NCBI GenBank assembly: GCA_049840395.1
Contig: JASGLD010000002.1
Span: 248,001-312,000 of the forward strand
DNA from: CAILZL01 sp049840395
GTDB lineage: Bacteria; Pseudomonadota; Gammaproteobacteria; Steroidobacterales; Steroidobacteraceae
Reading direction: 5' to 3'
DNA: 64,000 nt
Numbering within the stretch: position 1 is the stretch's first letter; the number at the start of each line of letters is the position of its first letter. The notes below the pieces were generated by a model. The model was not told the origin of the DNA. It did not search any database and was given only the letters and a program-made list of their open reading frames with translations. Shown here in pieces: positions 7,568 through 16,698 of the stretch. The position numbers were made by a program, and so were the translations under genes.

Positions 7568-9381
7568 TGAATGTAACGATGAGTGATTTCATGCCCACAT
7601 TGGTAATCAGCGATCTGCTTGGCGCTTATCGTCAACGGCGCATCACGCCCGAGACTTTTTTTGAGCAATTGCTGCAGCGTATAGATGCCGCACCGGAACA
7701 CCATGTCTGGATCACGCGTCTCACCCAGCAGCAGGTGATGCAGTACGTGCAGGCGCTGCAAGCAAAGTCGCTGGACTTGCCCTTGTATGGTGTGCCCTTT
7801 GTCATCAAGGACAACATCGATCTTGCCGGCATTGCCACTACTGCAGGTTGTCCGGCCTTTGCCTACACGCCGGACAAATCGGCCGCTGTAGTGCAAAAAT
7901 TAATCGATGCCGGTGCGATTCCACTGGGCAAGGCCAACATGGATCAATTCGCCACGGGTCTGGTGGGCACGCGTTCACCGCATGGCGCAGGCAAGAACAG
8001 TTTCAATCCCGAGTATGTGTCCGGTGGTTCCAGTTCCGGTTCGGCGCTGGCGGTGGCATTGGGTTACGCCAGTTTTGCATTGGGCACCGATACCGCGGGT
8101 TCCGGACGAGTGCCGGCGGCGTTCAACAATCTCATTGGCTTGAAGCCGAGTTGTGGACGTTTAAGCACACAGGGTCTGGTGCCGGCTTGCCGTAGCATCG
8201 ATTGCATTTCCATCTTTGCGTTGACGGCTGCCGATGCGGCCAATGTGTTGCAGGTGGCGGAGGGTTTCGATGCTGGGGATCCCTGGTCGCGGCCTGCGCA
8301 TACTTCCGTTCAAGCCGGTGGTATGCAGCGCGAACAGTTTCGTGTCGGCATTCCCAAGCCGGAACAACTACAATTCTTTGGCGATCAGGAATACGCGCGT
8401 CTATTCGGCTTGGCCTGTCGCAATATCGAATCGTTGGGCGGCACCTTGGTGGAAGTGGATTTTGCGCCGCTGCTGGAAACTGCGCGACTGTTGTACGAAG
8501 GCCCATGGGTGGCGGAACGCTATGCCGCTATCGAGGCGCTGATCGAGCAGCAGCCTGAAGCCATTCATCCGGTGACACGTGAAATAACCTTGACGGCTCG
8601 CGGACGTACTGCAGTGCAAACGTTTCAGGCGCAATATCGCTTACAAGCTTTGCAGCGTGCCGCGGCTGCCGTGCTGGCGCAGGCTGATGTCTTCATGACG
8701 CCCACTGCAGGCACTATTTATCGCATTGCCGATGTCGAAGCCGATCCGATTCGTTTGAATTCCAATCTTGGCTACTACACCAACTTCATGAACCTGCTGG
8801 ATTTGGCCGCCGTGTCGGTGCCGGCCGGCTTTCGCAGTGACGGCCTGCCATTCGGCGTGACCTTGTTTGCCGAACGCGATACGGATATGGCGCTGTTGAA
8901 CATGGCGGATCGTTTGCACCATGCCGGTGTCAGTACTTTGGGCGTTTTGTCGTGGCGTTTGCCGGCGCAAAGCTTGCCGGCACTGTTGCCGGAATTCATT
9001 GCCATCGCCGTATGCGGTGCGCACATGGAGGGTTTGCCGCTCAATCAACAATTGCTTAGTCTCGGCGCCTACCTGCTGCAACGCACGCGCACGGCTGCGC
9101 AGTATCGCTGCTTTGCTTTACCCGGTGGACCGCCGCATCGACCAGGCTTGGTGAGGGTGGAGTCGGGCGGTGCATCTATCGAGTTGGAAGTGTGGGCCTT
9201 GCCGCAGTCGCAATGGGGCAGTTTCATGGCAGGCATTCCTGCGCCGCTCTGTCTGGGTCAGGTGCAGTTGGAGAGTGGCGGTCATGTCACCGGCTTCTTG
9301 TGCGAGGGGCATGTCGTGAACGGTGCGCGAGATATCTCCGGCTTCGGTGGCTGGCGTGCTTACTTGGGCAGTGCACATTAA
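7567..9381 (+). CDS. atzF: Allophanate hydrolase
   Basis: 604-aa amidase-signature enzyme that hydrolyses allophanate to ammonia and carbon dioxide, the last step of the pathway. The Ser-cisSer-Lys triad is visible: Lys81 in PFVIKDNID, a serine near 156 in GGSSSGSALA, and Ser179 in GTDTAGSGRVPAAFNN. The length includes the C-terminal domain (about residues 470-604, ELEVWALP and on) of full-length AtzF rather than a bare amidase. ATG 7567 overlaps the carboxylase stop by one base (TGATG), implying translational coupling; a TTG at 7564 is also in frame. It is the last gene of the rightward guanidine operon. Confidence 0.95.
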   Translation: MNVTMSDFMPTLVISDLLGAYRQRRITPETFFEQLLQRIDAAPEHHVWITRLTQQQVMQYVQALQAKSLDLPLYGVPFVIKDNIDLAGIATTAGCPAFAYTPDKSAAVVQKLIDAGAIPLGKANMDQFATGLVGTRSPHGAGKNSFNPEYVSGGSSSGSALAVALGYASFALGTDTAGSGRVPAAFNNLIGLKPSCGRLSTQGLVPACRSIDCISIFALTAADAANVLQVAEGFDAGDPWSRPAHTSVQAGGMQREQFRVGIPKPEQLQFFGDQEYARLFGLACRNIESLGGTLVEVDFAPLLETARLLYEGPWVAERYAAIEALIEQQPEAIHPVTREITLTARGRTAVQTFQAQYRLQALQRAAAAVLAQADVFMTPTAGTIYRIADVEADPIRLNSNLGYYTNFMNLLDLAAVSVPAGFRSDGLPFGVTLFAERDTDMALLNMADRLHHAGVSTLGVLSWRLPAQSLPALLPEFIAIAVCGAHMEGLPLNQQLLSLGAYLLQRTRTAAQYRCFALPGGPPHRPGLVRVESGGASIELEVWALPQSQWGSFMAGIPAPLCLGQVQLESGGHVTGFLCEGHVVNGARDISGFGGWRAYLGSAH

Positions 9382-9385
9382 GCGT

Positions 9386-9426
9386 GCGACGAGCAGTGGC
9401 TACGTTCACTGCTGGTGCGTTGTCGC
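9386..9426 (+). terminator. Stem-loop after the guanidine operon
   Basis: GCGAC ... AGCAGTG-GCTACGTT-CACTGCT ... GTCGC forms a nested hairpin 5 bp past the allophanate hydrolase stop. There is no U-run, so it may be an mRNA 3' stabiliser rather than an intrinsic terminator. Confidence 0.4.
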
Positions 9427-9553
9427 GGCGTATTGATCACTCTCGGATCGCGAATTGCCAGCAAATGGTGATATTTCCGTAAGCCTGTGTTGTGCACGGA
9501 ATTTGCAAACTCAATGCTCAGCCAATACGGCTGGATAAACACAAGAGTTGCCG

Positions 9554-12067
9554 GTGACGTCCAACACTCCGCTACCCATCGAAGACGAACGTACCGCTCT
9601 GAGCAAGGACGCATTGAAGCGCGCCTTCCTCGATAACCTGTTTTACATCCAGGGCAAATTTCCTGCGCTGGCCACCAAGACCGACTACTACATGGCGCTG
9701 GCCTTCACGATTCGCGATCGCCTGTTACATCGCTGGATCAGTACTGCGGCGGCATACACCAAGCAGGGCTCGCGTACCGTTTGCTATCTATCGGCAGAGT
9801 TCTTGATGGGGCCGCATCTGGGCAACAATCTGGTCAACCTGGATATTTTCGAGCAGGTAAAGCAAGCGGTCAGCGAGCTGGGTTTGAACATCGATGAATT
9901 GCTGGCGCAGGAAGATGAACCGGGACTGGGTAACGGCGGTCTGGGGCGTCTTGCCGCCTGCTTCATTGATTCCTTGGCGACTTTGGAAGTGCCGGCCATG
10001 GGCTACGGCATTCGCTATGAGTTCGGTATCTTCGAGCAAAGCATTGTCGATGGCTGGCAGGTGGAGAAGACCGACAAGTGGTTGCGCTTCGGCAATCCCT
10101 GGGAAATCGTTCGTCCCGAATGGGCGCAGGAAGTGAAGCTGGGCGGCTATACGGAAACTTACACCGACGAACATCAACGCCTGCGTGTGCGTTGGGTGCC
10201 GGAGAAGATTGTCAACGGCATTCCCTATGACACACCGATTCTGGGCTATCGCAACAACACGGCGAATACCTTGCGGCTGTGGAAATCGGAAGCGCCGGAG
10301 TCTTTCGACTTCGCGGTGTTCAACCGCGGCGATTACTACGGCGCCGTGAATCAGAAGGTCACCTCGGAGAACATCAGCAAGGTTCTATATCCGAACGATG
10401 AGCAGGTGCGCGGTAAGGAGCTGCGTCTGGAGCAGCAATATTTTTTCGTGGCTTGTTCATTGAAAGACATGCTGCGCATCTTGACCGGGCAGAAGATTCC
10501 GCTAAGCCGCTTCCACGAAAAGTTTGCGGTGCAGTTGAACGATACGCATCCGGCCATTGCGGTGGCCGAATTGATGCGACTGCTGGTGGATGAATATGTA
10601 TTGCCCTGGGATGATGCTTGGGAAATCACTCAGCGTACCTTTGCTTACACCAATCACACACTATTGCCTGAGGCGTTGGAGCAGTGGCCATTGGGTCTGT
10701 TCGGCAAGGTGCTGCCGCGTCATCTGCAGATCATTTATGAAATCAATGCGCGCTTCCTCGATGAGGTGCGCATCAAGTTCATGGGCGATGAGGTGCGACT
10801 GGCGCGCCTGTCCTTGATCAATGAAGGCGGCGAGCGTTACGTGCGCATGGCGCATCTGGCCTGTGTGGGTAGTCATGCCATCAATGGTGTGGCCGAGCTG
10901 CATTCCGAATTGCTCAAGCAGGATGTGCTCAAAGACTTTTACGAGCTATGGCCGGAGAAGTTCGGTAACAAGACCAATGGTGTCACGCCGCGCCGCTGGG
11001 TGGTGCTGTCCAATCCGCGCCTGACGACACTGGTGTCGGAGTCGATTGGCACCAACTGGATAAAAAATCTGGATGAGCTGAAAAAGCTTGAGCCGCTGGT
11101 CGAGGATGCGGCCTTCCGTAAATCCTGGTGGGATATCAAGCGCGGCAACAAAGAGCAGTTCGCCAAACTGGTGGCCGATCGTACCGGCGTCATCGTCAAT
11201 CCCGATTCGATGTTCGATGTACAGGTGAAGCGCATTCATGAGTACAAGCGCCAGCATCTGAATGTGCTGCACATCATCGCGCTGTATCGCAAGTTGAAGG
11301 ACAATCCTAATCTGGACATTCCGCCGCGTACCTTTATTTTTGGCGGCAAGGCCGCGCCGGGGTATCACCTGGCGAAGTTGATGATCAAGTTGATTACTTC
11401 TGTAGGTGATGTGATCAATCGCGATCCCGGCATTCGCGATTTGATCAAGGTGGTGTTCCTGCCTAATTTCAACGTTACCAATGGTCAGAAGATTTATCCG
11501 GCTGCGGACCTGTCCGAACAGATTTCCACGGCGGGTAAGGAGGCATCGGGCACCGGCAATATGAAGTTCTCGATGAACGGTGCGATGACCATCGGCACGC
11601 TGGATGGCGCCAACATTGAGATTCGCGAAGAGGTGGGTGCGGAGAATTTCTTCCTGTTCGGTTTGAGCACTGCGGAAGTCTATGCACTCAAGGCCAGCGG
11701 CTATAAACCCATGGACTACTACCATGCCAATCCCGAATTGAAGGATGTGATCGATTTGATTCGCGGCGGTTTCTTCTCGCGCGGCGATACCGATCTATTC
11801 CGCGGCCTGGTGGATGGCTTGATGTATCACGATCCCTATCTGTTGTTTGCCGACTTTGCTTCCTATGTGGACAGCCAGCAGCAGGTGTCGGCTGCGTATC
11901 TTGATCGTGAGCATTGGACGCGCATGTCCATTCTCAATGCCGCTCGCACCGGCAAGTTCTCATCGGATCGTTCTATTCGCGAATATTGCGACGACATCTG
12001 GAAGGCCAAGGCCGTGCCGATTCAATTGTTGTCGCAGGAGGATGTGAAGGCGGGGTTTATTCAGTAG
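9554..12067 (+). CDS. glgP: Glycogen/maltodextrin phosphorylase
   Basis: 837-aa GT35 phosphorylase that releases glucose-1-phosphate from alpha-1,4-glucan using pyridoxal phosphate. Landmarks run the length of the family: YYMALAFTIRDRLLHRW, the glycine-rich EDEPGLGNGGLGRLAACF, QLNDTHPAIAVAELMRLLVD, FGNKTNGVTPRRW, KRIHEYKRQHLN, and the pyridoxal-binding KEASGTGNMKFSMNGAMT with GTLDGANIEI. GTG 9554 has AAGAG six bases upstream; a TTG at 9548 is in frame but abuts that site. It appears monocistronic, with no other glycogen gene in the window. Length and motifs are complete. Confidence 0.95.
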   Translation: MTSNTPLPIEDERTALSKDALKRAFLDNLFYIQGKFPALATKTDYYMALAFTIRDRLLHRWISTAAAYTKQGSRTVCYLSAEFLMGPHLGNNLVNLDIFEQVKQAVSELGLNIDELLAQEDEPGLGNGGLGRLAACFIDSLATLEVPAMGYGIRYEFGIFEQSIVDGWQVEKTDKWLRFGNPWEIVRPEWAQEVKLGGYTETYTDEHQRLRVRWVPEKIVNGIPYDTPILGYRNNTANTLRLWKSEAPESFDFAVFNRGDYYGAVNQKVTSENISKVLYPNDEQVRGKELRLEQQYFFVACSLKDMLRILTGQKIPLSRFHEKFAVQLNDTHPAIAVAELMRLLVDEYVLPWDDAWEITQRTFAYTNHTLLPEALEQWPLGLFGKVLPRHLQIIYEINARFLDEVRIKFMGDEVRLARLSLINEGGERYVRMAHLACVGSHAINGVAELHSELLKQDVLKDFYELWPEKFGNKTNGVTPRRWVVLSNPRLTTLVSESIGTNWIKNLDELKKLEPLVEDAAFRKSWWDIKRGNKEQFAKLVADRTGVIVNPDSMFDVQVKRIHEYKRQHLNVLHIIALYRKLKDNPNLDIPPRTFIFGGKAAPGYHLAKLMIKLITSVGDVINRDPGIRDLIKVVFLPNFNVTNGQKIYPAADLSEQISTAGKEASGTGNMKFSMNGAMTIGTLDGANIEIREEVGAENFFLFGLSTAEVYALKASGYKPMDYYHANPELKDVIDLIRGGFFSRGDTDLFRGLVDGLMYHDPYLLFADFASYVDSQQQVSAAYLDREHWTRMSILNAARTGKFSSDRSIREYCDDIWKAKAVPIQLLSQEDVKAGFIQ

Positions 12068-12087
12068 TGCGCGTGGGTGTCCCCAAT

Positions 12088-12204
12088 GCCCCCCACCCTA
12101 ACCCACCCCCGTGGAACGGGGGTGGGGACTAAGAGCAGTAAGTGCTTTTGTGTGGGTCTATATCAAAACCCTCCCCCGCTTGCGGGGGAGGGCAGGGTGG
12201 GGGC
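12088..12204. repeat. GC-rich composite repeat (two hairpins in terminal inverted repeats)
   Basis: 117 bp bounded by GCCCCCCACCCT and AGGGTGGGGGC. Inside are CCCACCCCCG/CGGGGGTGGG (12102-12126) and the palindromic CCCTCCCCCGC core (12169-12192). It lies between convergent glgP and the membrane-protein gene, so it could terminate both transcripts. It has the architecture of the element inside the carboxylase gene. Confidence 0.85.
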
Positions 12205-12229
12205 AAGCAAATTTGATAGTCGGCTTAAA

Positions 12230-13369
12230 TTAGCGCCGCAATTCTTCGGCGAGTCGGTCGAGCATCGGCGCTAAGGGATCGGCAGGATAAAACTGCCGAT
12301 GATCAATCAGCAGCAGTCGCGCCGTAGCCCGATCGCCACCATCGCGAGCGATTCTGACCAGGGTAAGGACTTGATCTGCAGTATCTGGCCGAAAGGTCTG
12401 GCTATCGCGCAGTCGTTCGCGCACGCGATCCAATGTTTCGCTGTAATGTCGTTCTTTAAGCAGTGCCGGCAGACAGAGTTGTACGAGCCGAGCTGCCAGT
12501 CGTTTATCCGGCCATTGAGCAGTACGCGCATACAGCCAACGAAATTCATTCAGTGGTTGAGCCGATTGGTTCAACAAGGTTTGCACTGTGGCGATGGCTT
12601 TGTCGAAGGTGCCGCTACGGCATTGAGCGAATAGCCGGTCTATAAATAGGTCGTGTTCGCGATCCATTTCGGTTTGAATTCGTGCGGCCTGACGCTCGGG
12701 GGTGATGCTGGGCTCGATGCCTAGCGAGTCACGGTGTTCGTACATGACGCCGCCAATGCAACACATCATGGTCAGCCATAGGTACATGAAAAATATCTTG
12801 CTGAGCACGCCACTGGTCATGGCGTCCAAGCCCGTTAACTTGAATAGCAGAATCGGGGCAAGCCATAGCAACGCAAGCAGTAGAAGCAAGATCGCATAGG
12901 GCGCTGCGATACGCTTGATCAGCGTCAGAACCAGCCAGGGTTTGAGCGCATCAACAAAGCTGCCGGTGATACTCATGGTAGCCAGCATGGCAGGTAGAAT
13001 GGCCAGTCCCGCAATACGCAGTGCCAGTACGTTCTGAGCGCCGATCTTCGTCTCTAATGCAGCTGTCAGTAGGTAGTAACCAGCCGCTATCAGCAGTGTA
13101 CCGAGCGGTCGTTGCTCAAATGGATTGACCATCTCGATCGATAGCACGGGCGGTTCGGAACGGCCATCAAGCACATGGTCTACCAATACAAACGAGTATT
13201 TGAAGAACCAGGAGGCAAGAATCAGGTACAGCGGTATGCCTAATAAACCAGCCTGCTCGCCCAGTGTCAGTAAAAGCGCGAAGCTGATAATCAAGAGCAG
13301 CAGCGCGCTGCGCATCGGCCAACGTAAGTACTGGGTCAGTGTGGCGATGTCCATGCGCTGCGCGCTCAT
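12230..13369 (-). CDS. Membrane protein with C-terminal helical-repeat region, uncharacterised
   Basis: 379 aa. The N-terminal ~220 residues hold about six hydrophobic segments (for example ALLLLIISFALLLTLGEQAG, LGTLLIAAGYYLLTAAL and YAILLLLLALLWLAPILLF). The C-terminal ~150 residues are soluble and helical, with paired repeats such as FDKAIATVQTLLNQ and LLIDHRQFYPADPLAPMLDRL that resemble TPR packing. It probably sits in the inner membrane with a cytoplasmic helical domain. It is the third gene leftward after the YqjI-like regulator and YqjH-like reductase, 25 bp downstream, so it may share their regulation. No strong Shine-Dalgarno is seen; a second start at 13354 is possible. Function not recognised. 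Confidence 0.75.
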   Translation of the reverse strand: MSAQRMDIATLTQYLRWPMRSALLLLIISFALLLTLGEQAGLLGIPLYLILASWFFKYSFVLVDHVLDGRSEPPVLSIEMVNPFEQRPLGTLLIAAGYYLLTAALETKIGAQNVLALRIAGLAILPAMLATMSITGSFVDALKPWLVLTLIKRIAAPYAILLLLLALLWLAPILLFKLTGLDAMTSGVLSKIFFMYLWLTMMCCIGGVMYEHRDSLGIEPSITPERQAARIQTEMDREHDLFIDRLFAQCRSGTFDKAIATVQTLLNQSAQPLNEFRWLYARTAQWPDKRLAARLVQLCLPALLKERHYSETLDRVRERLRDSQTFRPDTADQVLTLVRIARDGGDRATARLLLIDHRQFYPADPLAPMLDRLAEELRR

Positions 13370-13394
13370 GATCCGTTATGAATGTCGGTAGACT

Positions 13395-14207
13395 CTAGTC
13401 TTCATGCTTCTCATGCGTGGCGATGGCGCCATGCTTCCAATAGCCGGCTGCTTTCAGCCATTCTTTATCGAAGCCGCGTTCGCCGATCAGGTAGTTACGC
13501 AGCATGCGGGCGACATTGGATTCGCAGGCAATCCAGGTATAGCCCGTGCCGGGTGGTAGCGAGACCTTGGCCAGTGTGGCTTCAAGCAATGCTGTTTCAC
13601 CGGCTTTGTGGCCTTGGCGATGCACCCACACTGTTTTTACGGTTGCGCTTGAATCGAAGCTTTGTTGTTCGGTGGCATCTTCCACTTCGGCGACAACGAA
13701 GGCTTGGCTGCCGGCTGGCAATTCTTTTAAGCGGCGTGCAACAGCCGGTAAGCCGGCTTCATCCGCCACCAACAAATACCAGTCGAAATCGCCGCTCACT
13801 ACAAAGGAGCCGCGCGGTCCGCCCACGCCGAGCTGTTGTCCGGGTTGGACTTGCGCGGCCCATTGAGTGGCGGGACCTTCGCTGTGCAATACGAATTCAA
13901 TGTCCAGCTCATTGGCCGCTGCATCGTAACGACGCGGCGTGTAGTCGCGAGCGATCGGCGCGGGGCCTTGCGCAGCTTCCGGTGAGCCGGGCGGACCTTT
14001 GGGAAGAATAGGATCAACCGTTCCGGGCGCAGGAAAGAACAGCTTTACATGATCGTCATAAGAGGCGCTGTTGAAGCCGGCCAGATCGCCGGTGAGTGTG
14101 ACGCGCACCATGCGTGGGCTGATCTTGTTGACTTGTTTGACGGTGAGCAGGCGCATGCGGGTTTCGTGACGCACCCGTTGCACGCTGCGAGGTTGTGATG
14201 AATTCAT
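13395..14207 (-). CDS. yqjH: Siderophore-interacting protein, NADPH-dependent ferric-chelate reductase (YqjH/ViuB-like)
   Basis: 270-aa FAD-binding reductase that uses NADPH to reduce Fe(III)-siderophores in the cytoplasm. The FAD site is visible as RDYTPRRYD (residues ~88-96), followed by GVGGPRGSFVV and a NAD(P)-binding SIP domain with LVADEAGLPAVARRL and TWIACESNVARMLRNYL. The C-terminal GYWKHG corresponds to the GYWxxG of the family. It lies 42 bp downstream of a PadR-family gene. In E. coli, yqjH neighbours the PadR-type regulator yqjI but is divergent from it; here both are on one strand, so autoregulation of yqjI would also control this gene. Confidence 0.9.
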   Translation of the reverse strand: MNSSQPRSVQRVRHETRMRLLTVKQVNKISPRMVRVTLTGDLAGFNSASYDDHVKLFFPAPGTVDPILPKGPPGSPEAAQGPAPIARDYTPRRYDAAANELDIEFVLHSEGPATQWAAQVQPGQQLGVGGPRGSFVVSGDFDWYLLVADEAGLPAVARRLKELPAGSQAFVVAEVEDATEQQSFDSSATVKTVWVHRQGHKAGETALLEATLAKVSLPPGTGYTWIACESNVARMLRNYLIGERGFDKEWLKAAGYWKHGAIATHEKHED

Positions 14208-14249
14208 AGTTGGCCTATCGATCCAAGTAATAATTTAAAGAGTGAGGAA

Positions 14250-14825
14250 TTAAAGTTGTTCGATGGTTTGCGTGGCTTGATCGAGCGCCGCGGCAATGGC
14301 GCGAGCAGTATCTGCATCGATTTCACCTTGCTCAAGTCGCAGTCGCAATGCCAGTTTCAAACCTTCCATGCCGCGCACGATGGGAGCGGGCAAGTCGCTG
14401 CGCTGTGTTCGCTGGCCTTCGAAGCGTCGCGACATTTCGTCCAGCGCGGGTTGTTGTTGCTGCAAAAAATCGCGGCCGGCATCGGTGACGCTGTACAGCT
14501 TGCGACTGCCTTCGCTGGCATCGACGCTGATGTAACCCATTTCTTCTAACAGAGTGAGCGTGGGATATACAACGCCGGGGCTGGGGCTGTAAGCGCCCTG
14601 GGTTTTTTCTTCAATGGCTTTGATGAGTTCATAGCCATGCGCTGGTTTGGCGGCGATGAGTTTCAGCAACACCAGGCGCAAGCGACCATGTTCGAACATG
14701 CGTCCGCCGCCGCGGTGTCCGCCACCACGTCGGTGAGGGCCGCCCATGGAACGATCGGGGCGACGGAAATCTTCCCGATCGAGCGAATCCGGGGTTGATT
14801 GATTAAAAGTACGATGTCTGGGCAT
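14250..14825 (-). CDS. yqjI: PadR-family transcriptional regulator, YqjI-like
   Basis: 191 aa. The winged helix (residues ~42-115) is clear: LRLVLLKLIAAKPAHGYELI, SPGVVYPTLTLLEEMGYI, then GSRKLYSVTDAGRDFL. It carries an N-terminal His/Arg/Gly-rich extension (GGPHRRGGGHRGGGRMFEHG), the feature that distinguishes the nickel-responsive YqjI type from short PadR proteins; metal binding here is inferred. The C-terminal helices would dimerise. Just upstream are two AGATATATC boxes suited to autoregulation. Its neighbour is the ferric-siderophore reductase, matching YqjI's known target. Confidence 0.85.
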   Translation of the reverse strand: MPRHRTFNQSTPDSLDREDFRRPDRSMGGPHRRGGGHRGGGRMFEHGRLRLVLLKLIAAKPAHGYELIKAIEEKTQGAYSPSPGVVYPTLTLLEEMGYISVDASEGSRKLYSVTDAGRDFLQQQQPALDEMSRRFEGQRTQRSDLPAPIVRGMEGLKLALRLRLEQGEIDADTARAIAAALDQATQTIEQL

Positions 14826-14841
14826 TAGATTGCCTCCAATT

Positions 14842-14872
14842 AAGATATATCGAAGTCAATATAGATATATCT
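14842..14872 (-). promoter_or_regulatory. Candidate PadR/YqjI operator: paired AGATATATC boxes
   Basis: Two copies of AGATATATC start at 14843 and 14863, exactly 20 bp (two helical turns) apart, each containing the palindrome GATATATC. They lie 18-46 bp upstream of the PadR start, overlapping where its promoter should be. Function is inferred from position and symmetry. Confidence 0.55.
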
Positions 14873-14917
14873 AATTAGATCGGTTTGGGCAAGCCCTATT
14901 TTTGAAAAGATATTTTG

Positions 14918-15790
14918 TTAAGTGTCAGCGGGCAGTTGGTAAGGAAGGGTAAGTGTCTCTAATGGGGTGTTTCCGCTCTCCAGAGTCAGCGGTGCAGCTC
15001 GATGGGCAAGGCTGATGACGGCCAACAGCTCACAGCCACCCAGAGTAGGCGTGGCCATGACCACTTCGCCGGCCGATTCGCCGCCAGTGAGAATTCGAGT
15101 GCCGGGAGGAGGGGCTTCGCAAGCCGCCTGAAAGTGGAACATGCGGCGCTTAACCGTACCGCGGAAATGGGCGCGGGCGATGATTTCCTGACCGGTGTAG
15201 CAGCCCTTGTTGAAGCTGATGCCATTGAGTGCGTCCAGGTTCAGCATCTGGGCCACGAAGCTTTCGTGAGTTTCCGGCAGGACCTGCGGCAAGCCCGCAC
15301 GAATATCGGCCAGCAGCCAATCCTGGTCCGCACCTTGTTTGACATCCGGCGTCAAGCCGCTTTGCAGAACCAGCCAGCGCTCGCTGGTCGTATCCGGCCA
15401 GCGCAATACGCTCAGAGCATCCAGTTGTTGATGTTGGCTTGGCGATGACGGGGCGGGCAATTTCTTGTCGCTGATATCCGCGGTATCGGCCCAGCTGATT
15501 TGTATTGAATCGCGGGCATCTTCGATCGTCACTTTGGCGCGCAACACGTACTTGCGCAGGCGTGTCAGCGTGGTATCGACCATGGTCCGCGGCAGTACGG
15601 CCAAGATCCCATCATCGCGTTCGATCAATCTAAGAATGGCCTGCACCCGGCCTTGCGCAGAGTTGCAACTGGCCAGCAGCGACTGTTCCTGAGTCAGTAG
15701 ATCGAGGTCGTTACTGAGTTGGCCCTGCAGAAAGCTGCGTGCATCGGGGCCGGTGAATTTAATGGCGGCAAGACTATGAAGTGGGTGCAT
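14918..15790 (-). CDS. ygfZ: tRNA-modifying / Fe-S maintenance folate-binding protein YgfZ
   Basis: 290-aa GcvT-fold protein that supports iron-sulfur enzymes and tRNA modification in a folate-dependent way. The family signature K-G-C-Y-x-G-Q-E is present as FNKGCYTGQEIIARAHFRG (residues ~198-216), with the invariant cysteine. The N-terminus (IKFTGPDARSFLQGQLSNDL) is typical. It starts at ATG 15790 and is divergent from the DUF1674-sdh cluster. In E. coli ygfZ also adjoins sdhE-ygfX, so the Fe-S and flavin maturation genes cluster here as well. Confidence 0.93.
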   Translation of the reverse strand: MHPLHSLAAIKFTGPDARSFLQGQLSNDLDLLTQEQSLLASCNSAQGRVQAILRLIERDDGILAVLPRTMVDTTLTRLRKYVLRAKVTIEDARDSIQISWADTADISDKKLPAPSSPSQHQQLDALSVLRWPDTTSERWLVLQSGLTPDVKQGADQDWLLADIRAGLPQVLPETHESFVAQMLNLDALNGISFNKGCYTGQEIIARAHFRGTVKRRMFHFQAACEAPPPGTRILTGGESAGEVVMATPTLGGCELLAVISLAHRAAPLTLESGNTPLETLTLPYQLPADT

Positions 15791-15986
15791 CGTGGCGACT
15801 GTATGGGGTGAATCGACACAATATCAATTATCCCGCCACAATTATTCGGCCCCAATTATTTGCCAATTATTTGATTGAGGAAATGCCTGACCGAAGCACT
15901 CAGCAGCATCATTTCAACGTGATTGCATCGAGGTTGCAGCGTCATTGCGTTTCCAAGCTCAAGGCTTTCTGGCAGACTATGCGGCC

Positions 15987-16196
15987 ATGCAGCAAGTCTC
16001 TGAATTACCTGGCTCTCCTACGCATGCCAATGTGCATTCTGAAGGTACAAGCCAGCCTGCCGATGCACCACCAAGTGGCGCAATCCCTGCATCTGATCTA
16101 ACGGCAACGAAGCCGGTTGAAATCGGCGGTCGAGATGGACCCGAACCCACGCGTTTCGGCGATTGGGAACGGGCAGGGCGTTGCATAGATTTCTGA
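15987..16196 (+). CDS. DUF1674 protein, SDHAF4-like succinate dehydrogenase assembly factor
   Basis: 69 aa. The C-terminal third carries the DUF1674 signature: EIGGRDGPEPTRFGDWERAG followed by RCIDF, ending exactly at the stop as in the family. The N-terminal ~40 residues are Pro/Ser/Ala-rich and look disordered. The mitochondrial homologue SDHAF4 binds flavinylated SDHA before it joins SDHB; that role is inferred here from homology and from position 94 bp upstream of sdhC. ATG 15987 is chosen, although no clear Shine-Dalgarno precedes it; a TTG at 15945 is in frame. With sdhE at the far end, the sdh genes lie between two flavoprotein maturation factors. Confidence 0.85.
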   Translation: MQQVSELPGSPTHANVHSEGTSQPADAPPSGAIPASDLTATKPVEIGGRDGPEPTRFGDWERAGRCIDF

Positions 16197-16290
16197 TTGT
16201 GAATTTTGATAAGCAGGATCGGTTCTGCTTAAGCCTGCGTGCGGCCTGATTTGGGGCGTGCGCAAATTATAAGAGGTTGAGGAAAAGCAT

Positions 16291-16698
16291 ATGGCACAAC
16301 ACGAACGGCCGTTATCACCGTTCATGCACTACCGCTGGCAGTACTCCAATACGTTGTCGATTTTGCATCGCGCCACCGGAGTATTTCTGTCGCTAGGCAT
16401 CGCGCTATTGGTGTACTGGTTGGTCGCTGCAGCATCGGGTAGCGCCGCTTATGAATCGGCCTTGTCGTGCCTGTCCGCGCCGCTGGGCAAGCTGGCTTTG
16501 TTCGCCTGGCTGCTGGCGTTCTTCTATCACTTCTGTAACGGCATTCGTCACCTGTTCTGGGATGCGGGGCATGGCTTCGAGAAAGCAGTGGCCCGCAAGA
16601 CCGGCACGATCGTGTTTATCGCTGCCATCGTGCTGACCTTGCTGACATGGTGGTTTGCCGCCAGTCGCATCACGCTGTCCGCGGGAGGATTGGTATGA
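16291..16698 (+). CDS. sdhC: Succinate dehydrogenase cytochrome b556 subunit
   Basis: 135-aa inner-membrane subunit that helps bind haem b and ubiquinone. It begins ERPLSPFMHYRWQYSNTLSILHR, containing the SxxHR element typical of SdhC quinone sites, followed by three hydrophobic helices. The haem-ligand region is FFYHFCNGIRHLFWDAGHGF. GAGG precedes ATG 16291. Its stop overlaps the sdhD start (ATGA), showing coupled translation in sdhCDAB. Confidence 0.95.
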   Translation: MAQHERPLSPFMHYRWQYSNTLSILHRATGVFLSLGIALLVYWLVAAASGSAAYESALSCLSAPLGKLALFAWLLAFFYHFCNGIRHLFWDAGHGFEKAVARKTGTIVFIAAIVLTLLTWWFAASRITLSAGGLV

